A stretch of 64,000 bases of DNA from Xanthomonas sp. XNM01. Lineage in GTDB: Bacteria; Pseudomonadota; Gammaproteobacteria; Xanthomonadales; Xanthomonadaceae. The position numbers and the translations under genes were made by a program. The stretch covers positions 248,001 to 312,000 of the forward strand of contig NZ_JACVAP010000003.1 in the NCBI RefSeq assembly GCF_014851915.1. Direction: 5' to 3'. Of the stretch, positions 8,711 to 17,652 are shown one piece after another; the stretch's first letter is position 1; every line of letters begins with the position of its first letter. The notes under the pieces are model-generated. The model did no database searches. It was not told the origin of the DNA and saw only the letters and a program-made list of their open reading frames with translations.

Positions 8711-10111
8711 ATGCCGACGCCGCTGCCCGACGCCCTCGTTTCCACCCTGTCCACCCTGCTCGGGCCGGATGGCTGGCGCACCGATGCCGACAGCCGACGC
8801 GCCTACGGCGAGGACGATTCGCGGCGCTGGGCGCTGGCCGACGCGGTGGTGCTGCCGCGCAGCGTCGACGAGGTGGTCGCCATCGTCCGCGCATGCCGCG
8901 CGCACCGCGTGCCGCTGGTCGCGCGCGGCTCGGGCACCGGCACCGCCGCGGCGGCGGTGCCGTTCGACGGCGGCGTGGTGCTGTCGCTGGCGCGGATGAA
9001 CCGGATCCTGGCGCTGCGCCCGGCCGACCGCTGCGCGGTGGTCGAGCCCGGCGTGCTCAACGATGAGTTGCAGCAGGCGCTGCAGCCGCACGGGCTATTC
9101 TGGCCGCCGGACCCGTCCAGCGCCGCGCTGTGCAGCATCGGCGGCAACCTGGCGACGAACGCCGGCGGCCCGCGCGCGGTGAAGTACGGCGCCACCCGCG
9201 ACAACGTGCTCGGCCTGGTCGCGGTCACCGGCACCGGCGACGTGATCCGCTGCGGCGGCCCGTGGACCAAGGACGCCACCGGCTACGACCTGACCCACCT
9301 GATCGTCGGCAGCGAAGGCACCCTGGCGATCATCGTCGAGGCCACGCTGAAGCTGGCGCCGCGGCCGCAGGCGCAGGCGGGGCTGCGCGCGTTCTACCGG
9401 GATGCGGCCAGCGCGGCGGCGGCGGTGTCGCGGATCATGGCGCAGCCGGCGACGCCGGCGATGCTGGAGTTCATGGACGCCAGCGCCATCGCCCTGCTCC
9501 GCCGCAACGGCAGCGATGTGCCCGACGCCGGCGCGATGCTGCTGATCGAGGCCGACGGCAGCCACGACACCCTGCCCGACAGCCTGCAGGCGCTGGCGAC
9601 GGCGGCAGAAGGAGACGGCGCGCAGGACGGCCTGCTCGATCTCGACGTGGCCGCCGACGGCGCCGCGCGCGACCGCCTGTGGGCCGCGCGCAAGGCGCTG
9701 TCGCCGGCACTGCGGACCATCAAACCCGGCAAGATCAACGAGGACGTGGTGGTGCCGGTGTCGCGCATCCCCGACCTTGTCGCAGGCGTGGAGGCGCTGT
9801 CGCTCGAATCCGCGCTGCCGATCGTCGTGTTCGGCCACGCCGGCAACGGCAACCTGCACGTCAACATCATGTACGACGACACTGATCCAGCCGAGACCGC
9901 GCGCGCCCAAGCCGCGCTGCCGCGCCTGTTCGCGCTGGTGCTGGCGCTCGAAGGCACGCTGTCGGGCGAGCATGGCATCGGCGTGGCCAAGCGCGACTAC
10001 ATGCACCAGGCGTTCGATGCGCCCACGCTGGCCGCGATGCGTGCGGTCAAGGCCGCGCTCGACCCGGACGGCATCCTCAACCCGGGCAAGGTGCTGCCGC
10101 CGCGGGCCTGA
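8711..10111 (+). CDS. FAD-binding oxidase (GlcD / D-2-hydroxyacid dehydrogenase type)
   Basis: Flavoprotein of 466 aa of the vanillyl-alcohol oxidase/GlcD superfamily, expected to oxidise a 2-hydroxy acid such as D-lactate or glycolate. The FAD-binding PCMH domain spans about 30-215, with VARGSGTGTA, GGNLATNAGGPRAVKYG and LIVGSEGTLAIIVEATLKL. The C-terminal cap contains KINEDVVVPVSRIP, FGHAGNGNLHVNIMY and GEHGIGVAKRDY, typical of the GlcD C-terminal domain. Start ATG at 8711 follows a TACAAT hexamer (8699-8704) so closely that the transcript could be leaderless. It stands alone, with no adjacent glcE/glcF, so the substrate cannot be specified. Confidence 0.88.
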   Translation: MPTPLPDALVSTLSTLLGPDGWRTDADSRRAYGEDDSRRWALADAVVLPRSVDEVVAIVRACRAHRVPLVARGSGTGTAAAAVPFDGGVVLSLARMNRILALRPADRCAVVEPGVLNDELQQALQPHGLFWPPDPSSAALCSIGGNLATNAGGPRAVKYGATRDNVLGLVAVTGTGDVIRCGGPWTKDATGYDLTHLIVGSEGTLAIIVEATLKLAPRPQAQAGLRAFYRDAASAAAAVSRIMAQPATPAMLEFMDASAIALLRRNGSDVPDAGAMLLIEADGSHDTLPDSLQALATAAEGDGAQDGLLDLDVAADGAARDRLWAARKALSPALRTIKPGKINEDVVVPVSRIPDLVAGVEALSLESALPIVVFGHAGNGNLHVNIMYDDTDPAETARAQAALPRLFALVLALEGTLSGEHGIGVAKRDYMHQAFDAPTLAAMRAVKAALDPDGILNPGKVLPPRA

Positions 10112-10535
10112 CCCGGGTTCAGCCCCACCGCGCATGGCCGCGATCAACGATGTCCTGATGGCGTCCGCTCGAACGCGGCCGGCGACATCGCCGCTGCGTC
10201 TCCCGTGCACCGGCCAGCGCGGATGCGGCGTGGAACCTGCGCCCGGCCGTCTCGCCTGACGCACCGGCATGCCGTCGATGCAGAGCGCACGCGATGGCCC
10301 TGCGTTGGTCGCGGGCACCGGAATCGGGTCGGTCGCGCCAGCGGGGGCCCTGGTGCCCGGACAGGACGCAGCATCCATCGCACGCGGATGCCGGCATGGC
10401 GCGAGCGCGCCGCCGCGATCCCGAGCGCGGCGCGACAGCCGAAGCCGCCGCAACTTCGACCACGGCCACTGCGCATCGACCAGGTCCATGCCACCCTGTG
10501 CCCTGACACCGGCGTCGCCGGCCTGGAGTGGATGC
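10112..10535. other. 424-bp gap without a recognisable gene
   Basis: The aminotransferase reading frame stays open upstream to 10269, but that extension is Arg/Ala/Ser-rich with no family similarity. The minus-strand frames here are equally low in information. No promoter, terminator or RNA could be supported. It is presumably spacer and regulatory DNA for the downstream gene. Confidence 0.4.
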
Positions 10536-11702
10536 GTGGACCCGCTGGATTTCGATGCGATCACCGTGGAGACGCTGCGTGCCGGCGGTGGGCTGAAATG
10601 GAATGCGTTCCCCGACTGCATCGGCGCCTTCGTGGCCGAGATGGACTTCGGCCTGGCGCCGGAGATCCGCCAGGCCCTGCACGCCTCGATCGACGCCGGC
10701 AATGTCGGCTACCTGTCGACGCCGCCACTGCGCGTGCTGGCCGAGGCCTGCGCCGACTGGCAGCGGCGCCATCACGGCTGGGAGGTCGATCCGGCCACGG
10801 TGCGCGCGGTTCCCGACGTGCTCGGCGCGCTGGAGATCGCGCTGCGCCATTACCTGCCGGCCGGCGCGCCGGTCGCGGTGCCGACGCCGAACTACATGCC
10901 GTTCCTGCCGATGCTGCGGCTGCTCGGCAATCCGGCCATCCCGGTGCCGATGCGACGCATCGACGGGCACTGGCGGCTGGACGAGGACGCACTCGAGGAC
11001 GCATTCGCCGGCGGCGCACGGCTGTTGATCCTGTGCAATCCGCACAATCCGCTGGGCCGGGTCTACACGCGCGATGAACTGGCGCGCGTGGCCGACATCG
11101 TCGGCCGTCACGGCGGGCGCGTGTTTTCCGACGAGATCCATGCGCCGCTGGTGTTCGACGGCCATCGCCACATGCCCTATGCCGCGCTGGGCGACGCGGC
11201 GGCGGCGCAGGCGATCACCGCGGTGTCGGCGTCCAAGGCCTGGAACCTGGCCGGCCTGAAGTGCGCGCAGATGATCTTCAGCCACGCGCCGGACCTGCAG
11301 CGCTGGCAGCGGATCGGCCTGCTGGCCGGACACAGCACCGCCACGCCCGGCGTGGTCGCGCACACCGCCGCCTGGCGGCAGGGCGACGCGTGGCTGGCGC
11401 ACGTGCGCGGTTACCTGCAGGGCAACCGCGACCTGCTGGACACGATGCTGGCCGCGCGGCTGGCGCCGTTGTCCTGGATCGCGCCCGAAGGCACGTACCT
11501 GGGCTGGATCGACTGCAGCGGGTTGCGGCTGGACGGGTCGCCGGCCGCGTTCTTCCGCCGCCACGCGCAGGTCGCGCTGACCGATGGCGGCGACTGCGGC
11601 CCGGGCGGCGAACAGCACGTGCGCATCAACTTCGCGATGCCGCGGCCGGTGCTGCGCGAAGCGCTCGAGCGCATGGCGCGGGCGCTGGAGCGGCACGCCT
11701 GA
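10536..11702 (+). CDS. patB: PatB/MalY-type cystathionine beta-lyase (PLP aminotransferase fold)
   Basis: Fold-type I PLP enzyme of 388 aa that probably cleaves C-S bonds of cystathionine or cysteine conjugates to pyruvate, ammonia and a thiol. Diagnostic blocks are FVAEMDFGLAPEI near the N-terminus, CNPHNPLGRVYTRDEL, FSDEIHAPLVFDGH, the PLP lysine in SASKAWNLAGLK, and C-terminal RINFAMPR. I chose the GTG at 10536, which has GGAG seven bases upstream and places homology at the protein start (VDPLDFDAITVE). Longer in-frame starts add unrelated sequence. Convergent with the GGDEF/EAL gene. MalY-type regulatory function is possible but not indicated. Confidence 0.88.
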   Translation: MDPLDFDAITVETLRAGGGLKWNAFPDCIGAFVAEMDFGLAPEIRQALHASIDAGNVGYLSTPPLRVLAEACADWQRRHHGWEVDPATVRAVPDVLGALEIALRHYLPAGAPVAVPTPNYMPFLPMLRLLGNPAIPVPMRRIDGHWRLDEDALEDAFAGGARLLILCNPHNPLGRVYTRDELARVADIVGRHGGRVFSDEIHAPLVFDGHRHMPYAALGDAAAAQAITAVSASKAWNLAGLKCAQMIFSHAPDLQRWQRIGLLAGHSTATPGVVAHTAAWRQGDAWLAHVRGYLQGNRDLLDTMLAARLAPLSWIAPEGTYLGWIDCSGLRLDGSPAAFFRRHAQVALTDGGDCGPGGEQHVRINFAMPRPVLREALERMARALERHA

Positions 11703-11771
11703 TGTCCACGGCGGCGCGGGAAGAAACCGGCGCGCCGCCGTGCGGGCGGACCGGCGTCGCGCCGCCTTCGA

Positions 11772-13967
11772 TCAGCCCGCACACAGCCGGCGCAGCACCG
11801 GCTCCAGCGCGTCTGCAGGCATCGGCCGCGCGATCCAGTACCCCTGGAACAGCGCGCAGCCCTCGGCGTCCAGCGCGTGCAGCTGCTCCTCCGTCTCCAC
11901 CCCCTCGGCCACCACATCCAGGCCCAGGCTGTTGCCGAGCGCGATGATCGCGCGGCGGATCGCATCCTGCTGCGGATCGTCCTCGCCGCGGCCGACGAAG
12001 CTGCGGTCGACCTTGAGGATGTGCAGCGGGAAACGGCGCAGGTAGCCGAGCGAGGAGTAGCCGCTGCCGAAATCGTCCAGCGCCAGCCGCACGCCGAGGC
12101 GTTCGAGTTCGCGCAGCGAGGACAGCACGTCGGCGCTGTCCTGCATCAGCAGGCTTTCGGTGATCTCCAGCACCAGGCTCGATGGCGACAGCCCCGTCCC
12201 GGCCAGGATCGACGCGACCCGCGCCGGAAACTCGCCACGCTGCAGCTGCCGCCCGGACAGGTTGACCGCGCAGCGCAGGCCGGCCAGTCCGGACCGCTGC
12301 CACGCAGCCAGCTGCCGGCAGGATTCGGCCAGCGCCCACTCGCCAACGGCGACGATGCCGCCGGACTCCTCCAGCACCGGGATGAACTCCTGCGGCGGGA
12401 CCGGCTGGCCATCGCGGGTCCAGCGCAGCAGCGCCTCGACGCCGTCGCACTGCAGGCGCCCCTCGCGCCAGCGGCAGATCGGCTGGTAGTGCAGCTGGAA
12501 CTCGCCGCGCTCCAGTGCCTGCGCCAGCGCGTTCTCCAGCTCCAGCTGGCGCTGCGCGACCAGGCGCAGTTCGTCGCTGAAACGTGCGAAGCGCGCCTTG
12601 CCCGCCGCCTTGGCCCGATACAGCGCGGCATCGGCCGCCTGCAGCGCGTCGAGTGCGCCATCGTCGCGGCCCAGCGGCGCGATGCCGACGCTGGCACTGA
12701 TGACCAGGGTGCGCTCGTCCACGTGCAGCGGCTGGTGCACGGCCTTGAGCAGCTGCTCGGCCACGTGCTCGGCGTCGGACTGGGTCGCCAGATCGTCGAG
12801 CAGGACCACGAACTCGTCGCCGCCGAACCGCACCAGCTGATCGCCCTTGCGCAGGCAGCGCGACAGGCGTTCGGCCACCGCCACCAGCACCTGGTCGCCG
12901 ACGGTGTGGCCGAGGCTGTCGTTGATCAGCTTGAAGCGGTCCAGATCGATGAACAGCAGCGCCGCCTCGCGCGCGCCGGGCCGCGCCAGCCGCTGGGTGG
13001 TGCCATGCAGGAGTTCTTCCAGCCGCGCGCGGTTGGCCAGGCCGGTCAGCGGATCGTGCCGCGCCGCATGCCGCAGCCGTTCCTCGGTGCGTTTGCGGCC
13101 GCCGATGTCGCTCTGCGAGCCGGCCATGCGCAGTACGCCGTTCTCGCGTTCGGCCACGCCGCGGGTCAGCACCCACACGTACTCGCCGGACGCATGCCGG
13201 ATCCTGTACTCGTGATCGAGCGAGGGCGCGCCGCCGCGCAGATGCGCGTCGATGGCCGCACGCAGGTCGGGCAGATCGGCCGGATGCACGCGCGCATGCC
13301 AGTCGGCGCTGGAGGTGCCGATGGCCTCGCGGGCATGGCCGAGCATGCCCGCCCAGCGGTCGGACACGTACAGGCGGTCGTGGTCGACATCCCATTCCCA
13401 CAGGCCATCGTTGGCGCCCCGCAGCGCGCGCGCGTAACGCGCCTCGCTCGCCTGGAGCGCGCGGCGCTGCGCGGCGCCGTAGGTATCGATGGTCAGCGCC
13501 ATGTCCAGGAACACCGCCTTGAGCAGGCTGCGGTAGGTCGCGGCCTCCCCGACGGTGCCGAAACTGCGCTGCAGCACGCTGTCCAGGTACAGCCGGTACC
13601 CGCCCAGGTACCACTTCAGGTCGACGCCGGCCTGGTCGTGGATCATGCCCACGCGCAGCCGTTCGCGCAGATAGTCGGCGTCGTACGGGCCCGACCACAG
13701 CCGCCGGTAGTGGGCGCGCTGCTTGCGCTTGAGGCGCTCAACCGTGTCCTCGTCGCGCAGGATCCGCGCAGGCGTCTCGAAACGCCACAGATGGGCGTAC
13801 AGGCGATCGATGAAGGCCACATGCGCCTGCTCCATGCCCTCGGCGCCGGCGCGCAGGCGCTCGGCATCGGCGGCATCCCATTCCAGGTAGCGGCACCGCT
13901 GTTCGAGTTCGGCCCGGTCCAGCCCGATCTGTGCGAACAGATCCGGCCACTCCACTTCGCTGTCCAT
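11772..13967 (-). CDS. Globin-coupled sensor with PAS, GGDEF and EAL domains
   Basis: c-di-GMP enzyme of 731 aa. Residues 1-170 resemble a sensor globin (HDQAGVDLKWYLGGYRLYL, with His residues around KRKQRAHYRRLWSG), so haem and O2 sensing is likely. A PAS domain (about 185-310, WEWDVDHDRLYVSDRW) follows. The GGDEF domain (about 315-470) has intact GGDEF near 381 and an RxxD I-site (RKGD) five residues upstream. The EAL domain (about 480-731) keeps EAL near 509, ITES, LDDFGSGYSS, LKVDRSFV and AEGVET, so hydrolysis also looks possible. ATG at 13967 has GGGGGA upstream. No haem-linked residue can be proven from sequence alone. Monocistronic; it could feed the two c-di-GMP-responsive synthases at 37-60 kb. 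Confidence 0.9.
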   Translation of the reverse strand: MDSEVEWPDLFAQIGLDRAELEQRCRYLEWDAADAERLRAGAEGMEQAHVAFIDRLYAHLWRFETPARILRDEDTVERLKRKQRAHYRRLWSGPYDADYLRERLRVGMIHDQAGVDLKWYLGGYRLYLDSVLQRSFGTVGEAATYRSLLKAVFLDMALTIDTYGAAQRRALQASEARYARALRGANDGLWEWDVDHDRLYVSDRWAGMLGHAREAIGTSSADWHARVHPADLPDLRAAIDAHLRGGAPSLDHEYRIRHASGEYVWVLTRGVAERENGVLRMAGSQSDIGGRKRTEERLRHAARHDPLTGLANRARLEELLHGTTQRLARPGAREAALLFIDLDRFKLINDSLGHTVGDQVLVAVAERLSRCLRKGDQLVRFGGDEFVVLLDDLATQSDAEHVAEQLLKAVHQPLHVDERTLVISASVGIAPLGRDDGALDALQAADAALYRAKAAGKARFARFSDELRLVAQRQLELENALAQALERGEFQLHYQPICRWREGRLQCDGVEALLRWTRDGQPVPPQEFIPVLEESGGIVAVGEWALAESCRQLAAWQRSGLAGLRCAVNLSGRQLQRGEFPARVASILAGTGLSPSSLVLEITESLLMQDSADVLSSLRELERLGVRLALDDFGSGYSSLGYLRRFPLHILKVDRSFVGRGEDDPQQDAIRRAIIALGNSLGLDVVAEGVETEEQLHALDAEGCALFQGYWIARPMPADALEPVLRRLCAG

Positions 13968-13996
13968 CGCGTTGTCCCCCGCAGCAGAAGCCGCGC

Positions 13997-14048
13997 AAAA
14001 AGAAAGCGCCACGGTGCGGACGCGATGATCGCGTCCGCACCGTGGCGC
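13997..14048 (-). terminator. Intrinsic terminator with a 19-bp perfect stem
   Basis: Left arm 14006-14024 and right arm 14030-14048 pair perfectly around the loop ATGAT. On the minus strand the stem is followed by TTTCTTTTT. It ends transcription arriving from the orphan gene and the upstream rib operon, just before the GGDEF/EAL gene. A smaller 9-bp hairpin (14086-14108) precedes it. Confidence 0.85.
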
Positions 14049-14134
14049 TGTGTCTTGCAGGCCCCTGCGTCCTGCCCGGCATAGCCGGTTCCGGCCGTAC
14101 CGGAACCGCGTGTTTTCTGGCGTATTACACCCAG

Positions 14135-14512
14135 TCAGTCGTCGGCCGACAACTCCCGCAGCACGTTCTCCAGGCGCCGCCGCAGACTGCCCAGCTCGCG
14201 CGAGCGGAATGCGTGCCTGCTGCGTTCCAGCACCTCGATCGCATCGGCCAGCGCCGCATGCGCCTGCGCCGGCGGAGTGAGCTGGTCCGGATCGAACCAG
14301 CGGCAGACCGGCGCCTGCGCGCAGTCGGTCGGCTCGTGGAGCACCTCGCAGGCCAGCTGCGCCTGCCCGAGCACCTGCCGGACCCGCGCCAGCTGCGCCG
14401 CATCGGCGCGTATCACCATCACCCGCGTTTCCGCTCCCGCGGCCATCTGCGTCGCATCCAGTCGGGAGCTGTCCGCCCCGGCGCACATGCTGTCACAGTT
14501 CGTGATGCGCAT
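14135..14512 (-). CDS. Small conserved-looking protein, unknown function
   Basis: Protein of 125 aa starting MRITNCDSMCAGADSSRLDA; ATG at 14512 is preceded by GAAGG. Residues 28-72 form an alternating strand/helix pattern (TRVMVIRADAAQLARVRQVL, then a Cys-containing segment with CEVLHEPTDC). The C-terminal half is helical with the segment SRHAFRSRELGSLRRRLENV, a basic amphipathic helix. I do not recognise the family. It lies 34 bp after thiL in the same orientation and before a strong terminator, so it is probably the last gene of the ribE-ribBA-ribH-nusB-thiL transcript. In-frame codons upstream of 14512 run into thiL and look non-coding. Confidence 0.65.
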   Translation of the reverse strand: MRITNCDSMCAGADSSRLDATQMAAGAETRVMVIRADAAQLARVRQVLGQAQLACEVLHEPTDCAQAPVCRWFDPDQLTPPAQAHAALADAIEVLERSRHAFRSRELGSLRRRLENVLRELSADD

Positions 14513-14546
14513 CACCTTCGACCTTCGCCGGGGGGCGCCGGCGAGC

Positions 14547-15521
14547 TCAGCCGAAATGCTGGTAGCCGACGCGCGTCCCGGCCCAGAGAGCGCCGTCCGG
14601 ATCACGCGCGACGACGCCGCTACCGGCCTCGATGCGGCCGATGCGCGTGGCCTGCACGCCGACCAGTTCCAGCGCCTGCGCGACCTGGTCGCGCAGGCGC
14701 GGCGGCGCCAGGAAACACAGCTCGTAGTCGTCGCCACCGCCGGCCTGCAGGCCGTGCCGGACCGCGGCGGGAAGCTGCGCCAGCGCCGGCGAGGCCGGCA
14801 GCGCCGCCAGTTCGATCACGGCCGCGACGCCGCTGCGCGCACAGATGTGGCCCAGGTCGGCGAGCAGGCCGTCGGAGACGTCGATGCAGGCGCTGGCCAG
14901 GCCGAGCAGCGCACGCCCGGCGTCCACCCGCGGCGTTGGCCGGTCCAGACGGCACTGCAGCGCGCGCGCGGCGGCGTCGGTCGGATGGGCCAGCTCCGCA
15001 GGCCATGGCAGGTGCCCCAGCAGCGCCAGCGCGGCGGCCGCATCGCCCAGGGTGCCAGTGACCCAGATGTCGTCGCCGGTCCGCGCACGGTCGCGGCGCA
15101 GTGCCGCGCCGGTTTCGACCAGGCCCATCGCGGTCACCGAGATCGCCAGCGGACCGCGGGTGGTGTCGCCGCCGACCAGGGCGATGCCGTGCTGGCCGGC
15201 CAGCGCGAGGAACCCATCGAGAAAGCCGTCGACCCAGTCCGCGTCGGGCGCAGGCAGCGACAGCGACAGCGTGCACCAGGCCGGGCGCGCGCCCATCGCG
15301 GCCAGGTCGGACAGGTTCACCGCCAGCGCCTTCCAGCCGATGTGGGCGGCGGCGGTGCCGGACGGGAAATGCACGCCGTCGTTGAGCGTGTCGGCGGTGA
15401 CCACCAGCTGGTGACCGGGCGGCGGCGCCAGCAGCGCCGCATCGTCGCCGATGCCCAGCACCACGTCGTCGCGGCTGGCGACGCGGGCGCGGATCCGCGC
15501 GATCAGGTCGAATTCGGCCAT
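14547..15521 (-). CDS. thiL: Thiamine-monophosphate kinase ThiL
   Basis: Phosphorylates thiamine monophosphate with ATP to thiamine diphosphate, the last step of cofactor synthesis. The 324-aa protein shows the AIRS/PurM-like blocks VVLGIGDDAALL near residue 21, VTADTLNDGVHF, LALVGGDTTRGPLAIS-type Mg/ATP residues, CIDVSDGLLADLGHI and GGGDDYELCF. It starts with ATG at 15521, 22 bp after the nusB stop. nusB-thiL following the rib genes is a common gammaproteobacterial arrangement. Nothing unusual in motifs or length. Confidence 0.96.
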   Translation of the reverse strand: MAEFDLIARIRARVASRDDVVLGIGDDAALLAPPPGHQLVVTADTLNDGVHFPSGTAAAHIGWKALAVNLSDLAAMGARPAWCTLSLSLPAPDADWVDGFLDGFLALAGQHGIALVGGDTTRGPLAISVTAMGLVETGAALRRDRARTGDDIWVTGTLGDAAAALALLGHLPWPAELAHPTDAAARALQCRLDRPTPRVDAGRALLGLASACIDVSDGLLADLGHICARSGVAAVIELAALPASPALAQLPAAVRHGLQAGGGDDYELCFLAPPRLRDQVAQALELVGVQATRIGRIEAGSGVVARDPDGALWAGTRVGYQHFG

Positions 15522-15543
15522 CGCGCGCGGCGCCGGCGTGCGC

Positions 15544-16008
15544 TCAGCCGCGCGCGGCGCGCATCTCGTTGGCGCGCCATTCGGCGCTGGCGCGGTCGAG
15601 CACGCCGTTGACGTAGGTGTGGCCGTGCTCGGAACCGAAGCGCTTGGCGATCTCGATCGCCTCGTTGATCACCACCCGGTACGGCACGTCCATCCGGTGC
15701 AGCAGCTCGTACGCGGACAGGCGCAGCACCGCGCGCTCGATCGCGTCGACTTCTTCCACGCCACGGTCCAGGTGCGGCAGCAGCGCGGCATCGAGCTGGG
15801 CGCGATGGGTCAGCACGCCGTTGACGAGGTCCTCGAAATAGGTGAGGTCGGCGATCTCGTGCGCCTGCTCATGCGCGAACTGGGCGATCACCTGCTGCGC
15901 GTAGCCGCCGGAGATCTGCCAGGCGTAGATCGCCTGCAGCGCGCGGCGACGGGCGCGGGCGCGCAGGACCGGATCGACGCCGGTGCGCTGACGGTGCGGA
16001 CGATTCAT
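15544..16008 (-). CDS. nusB: Transcription antitermination factor NusB
   Basis: All-helical RNA-binding protein that, with NusE (ribosomal protein S10), binds boxA and supports rRNA antitermination. The 154-aa product has [35 protein letters not shown], the [34 protein letters not shown] core and FVNG-type YVNGVLDR, all NusB hallmarks. ATG at 16008 overlaps the ribH stop by four bases (ATGA), indicating coupling. It belongs to the riboflavin operon downstream of the FMN riboswitch, so its level may be partly linked to flavin status. Confidence 0.96.
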   Translation of the reverse strand: MNRPHRQRTGVDPVLRARARRRALQAIYAWQISGGYAQQVIAQFAHEQAHEIADLTYFEDLVNGVLTHRAQLDAALLPHLDRGVEEVDAIERAVLRLSAYELLHRMDVPYRVVINEAIEIAKRFGSEHGHTYVNGVLDRASAEWRANEMRAARG

Positions 16009-16472
16009 GGCAGACGCTCCAGCAGATTGACCATTTCCAGCGCGGCCAGCGCCGCTTCCTCGCCCTTGTTGCCGTGGCTGCCGCCAGCGCGGGCCTCGGC
16101 ATCCTCGAAGCGCTCCACCGCCAGCACGCCGTTGAGCACCGGCACGCCGGTCTGCAGCTGCACGCTCATCAGGCCTTCGGCGCAGAGGTCGGCGACGTGC
16201 TCGTAATGCCGGGTATCGCCCCGGATCACGCAGCCCAGCGCGACGATCGCGGCATGGCTGCCGGCCGCGGCCAGCTGCTGGGCGACCACCGGCAGCTCCC
16301 AGGCGCCGGGCAGGCGCACCACGTCGACCGCATCGTCGGCCACGCCGTTGTCGGCCAGGCACTTGCGGGCGCCGGCGACCAGGGTGTCGGTGATGCGCGC
16401 GTTCCAGCGGCTGGCCAGGATCGCGATGCGGGCGCCGGCAGGCAGCCGGAGGTCGCCTTCGTAGTGGGTCAT
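16005..16472 (-). CDS. ribH: 6,7-dimethyl-8-ribityllumazine synthase RibH
   Basis: Condenses 5-amino-6-ribitylaminouracil with dihydroxybutanone phosphate to lumazine, the penultimate step of riboflavin synthesis. The 155-aa protein contains [50 protein letters not shown] and [12 protein letters not shown], with the C-terminal [17 protein letters not shown] at 16472 (MTHYEGDL) gives the normal family length; an upstream in-frame ATG at 16541 adds an unrelated Pro-rich stretch and would run back to the ribBA stop. Third gene of ribE-ribBA-ribH-nusB-thiL. Confidence 0.96.
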   Translation of the reverse strand: MTHYEGDLRLPAGARIAILASRWNARITDTLVAGARKCLADNGVADDAVDVVRLPGAWELPVVAQQLAAAGSHAAIVALGCVIRGDTRHYEHVADLCAEGLMSVQLQTGVPVLNGVLAVERFEDAEARAGGSHGNKGEEAALAALEMVNLLERLP

Positions 16473-16551
16473 GGGATCAGGGGGTCCTCGGGGATCGCAC
16501 AGTTTAGTGCATGGGCCGCCCGGCGCGGGCCGGGCGACCATGAACGCCTGC

Positions 16552-17652
16552 TCAGGGCGCCACGTACTCGACCACGTCCAGGCCGAAGCCGGACAGGCCG
16601 ACCTGCCGGCGCGGCGTGCCCAGCACGCGCAGCTTGCCGAGGCCGAGCTCGGCCAGGATCTGCGCGCCGGCGCCGTTGCGGCGCCACTGGCCCACGTCCT
16701 TGTCCTTGCCCGGCGGGCGGGTGACCGGCTGCTGGCGCAGGCGGCCCAGCAGGGCCTCGGAGTCGCGCGGCGCCGACAGCACCACCATCACGCCCTGCCC
16801 TTCGGCGGCGATCGCCCGCAGCGCGTCGCTGCCGGCCACGCCGAAATCGTCGCGCCGCCAGTGCAGCAGGTCGGCCAGCGGGTTCTCGACCTGGACCCGG
16901 ACCAGGGTCGGGGTCTGCGCATCCGGGGTGCCGCGGACCAGCGCGAAGTGCAGGTCGTGGGCGATCCTGTCGCGGTAGGTGACCAGCTGGAACGGGCCGA
17001 ACTCGGTCTCGATCTCGCGCGCGTCGATGCGCTCGACGGTGTGCTCGGTGGCCAGGCGGTAGGCGATCAGGTCGGCGATCGAGCCCATCTTCAGGCCATG
17101 CTCGCGCGCGAACACCTCCAGCTCCGGGCGGCGGGCCATGCTGCCGTCCGGGTTGAGGATCTCGACCAGCACGCCGGCCGGCTCCAGCCCGGCCAGCATC
17201 GCCAGGTCGACGCCGGCCTCGGTGTGGCCGGCGCGGGTCAGCACGCCGCCGGGCTGGGCGATCAGCGGGAAGATGTGGCCCGGCTGGTGCAGGTCCTCGG
17301 GCCGAGCATTGGTCTTTACCGCGGTGCGGATCGTATGCGCGCGGTCGTGCGCCGAGATGCCGGTGGTCACGCCCTCGGCCGCCTCGATGCTGACCGTGAA
17401 GTTGGTCTGGAACTGCGCGGTGTTGGCGCGGACCATCGGCGCCAGACCGAGCTGGGTGGCACGGCTGGCGGTCACCGGCAGGCAGACCAGGCCACGGCCG
17501 TGGGTGACCATGAAATTGATGTCGGCCGGTTTGACCAGCTCGGCGGCCATGATCAGGTCGCCTTCGTTCTCGCGGTCTTCGTCGTCGACGATGACCACCA
17601 TGCGGCCCTGGCGGATCTCTTCCAGCAGTTCGGGGACGGGGGCGAAGTTCAT
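16552..17652 (-). CDS. ribB: Dihydroxybutanone-phosphate synthase with degenerate GTP cyclohydrolase II domain (RibBX type)
   Basis: 366 aa. The N-terminal domain (1-205) is a complete Rib[42 protein letters not shown] and [22 protein letters not shown]. It makes L-3,4-dihydroxy-2-butanone-4-phosphate from ribulose-5-phosphate. The C-terminal domain (about 210-366) has the RibA fold outline, but the zinc-binding Cys cluster expected after the VRVQVEN position is absent ([13 protein letters not shown]), as are downstream catalytic residues. GTP cyclohydrolase II activity must therefore come from a ribA elsewhere. ATG at 17652 overlaps the ribE stop. The degenerate fusion is known in gammaproteobacteria. 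Confidence 0.92.
   Translation of the reverse strand: MNFAPVPELLEEIRQGRMVVIVDDEDRENEGDLIMAAELVKPADINFMVTHGRGLVCLPVTASRATQLGLAPMVRANTAQFQTNFTVSIEAAEGVTTGISAHDRAHTIRTAVKTNARPEDLHQPGHIFPLIAQPGGVLTRAGHTEAGVDLAMLAGLEPAGVLVEILNPDGSMARRPELEVFAREHGLKMGSIADLIAYRLATEHTVERIDAREIETEFGPFQLVTYRDRIAHDLHFALVRGTPDAQTPTLVRVQVENPLADLLHWRRDDFGVAGSDALRAIAAEGQGVMVVLSAPRDSEALLGRLRQQPVTRPPGKDKDVGQWRRNGAGAQILAELGLGKLRVLGTPRRQVGLSGFGLDVVEYVAP

Noticed and set aside
10269-10535. N-terminal 89-codon extension of the PatB-like enzyme
   Set aside because: Arg/Ser/Ala-rich sequence without homology; the GTG at 10536 has a Shine-Dalgarno and begins at the conserved start.
11709-11750. GGCGGCGCG ... CGCGCCGCC inverted repeat between patB and the GGDEF/EAL gene
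   Set aside because: Long loop and no T-tract; too weak to call a terminator.
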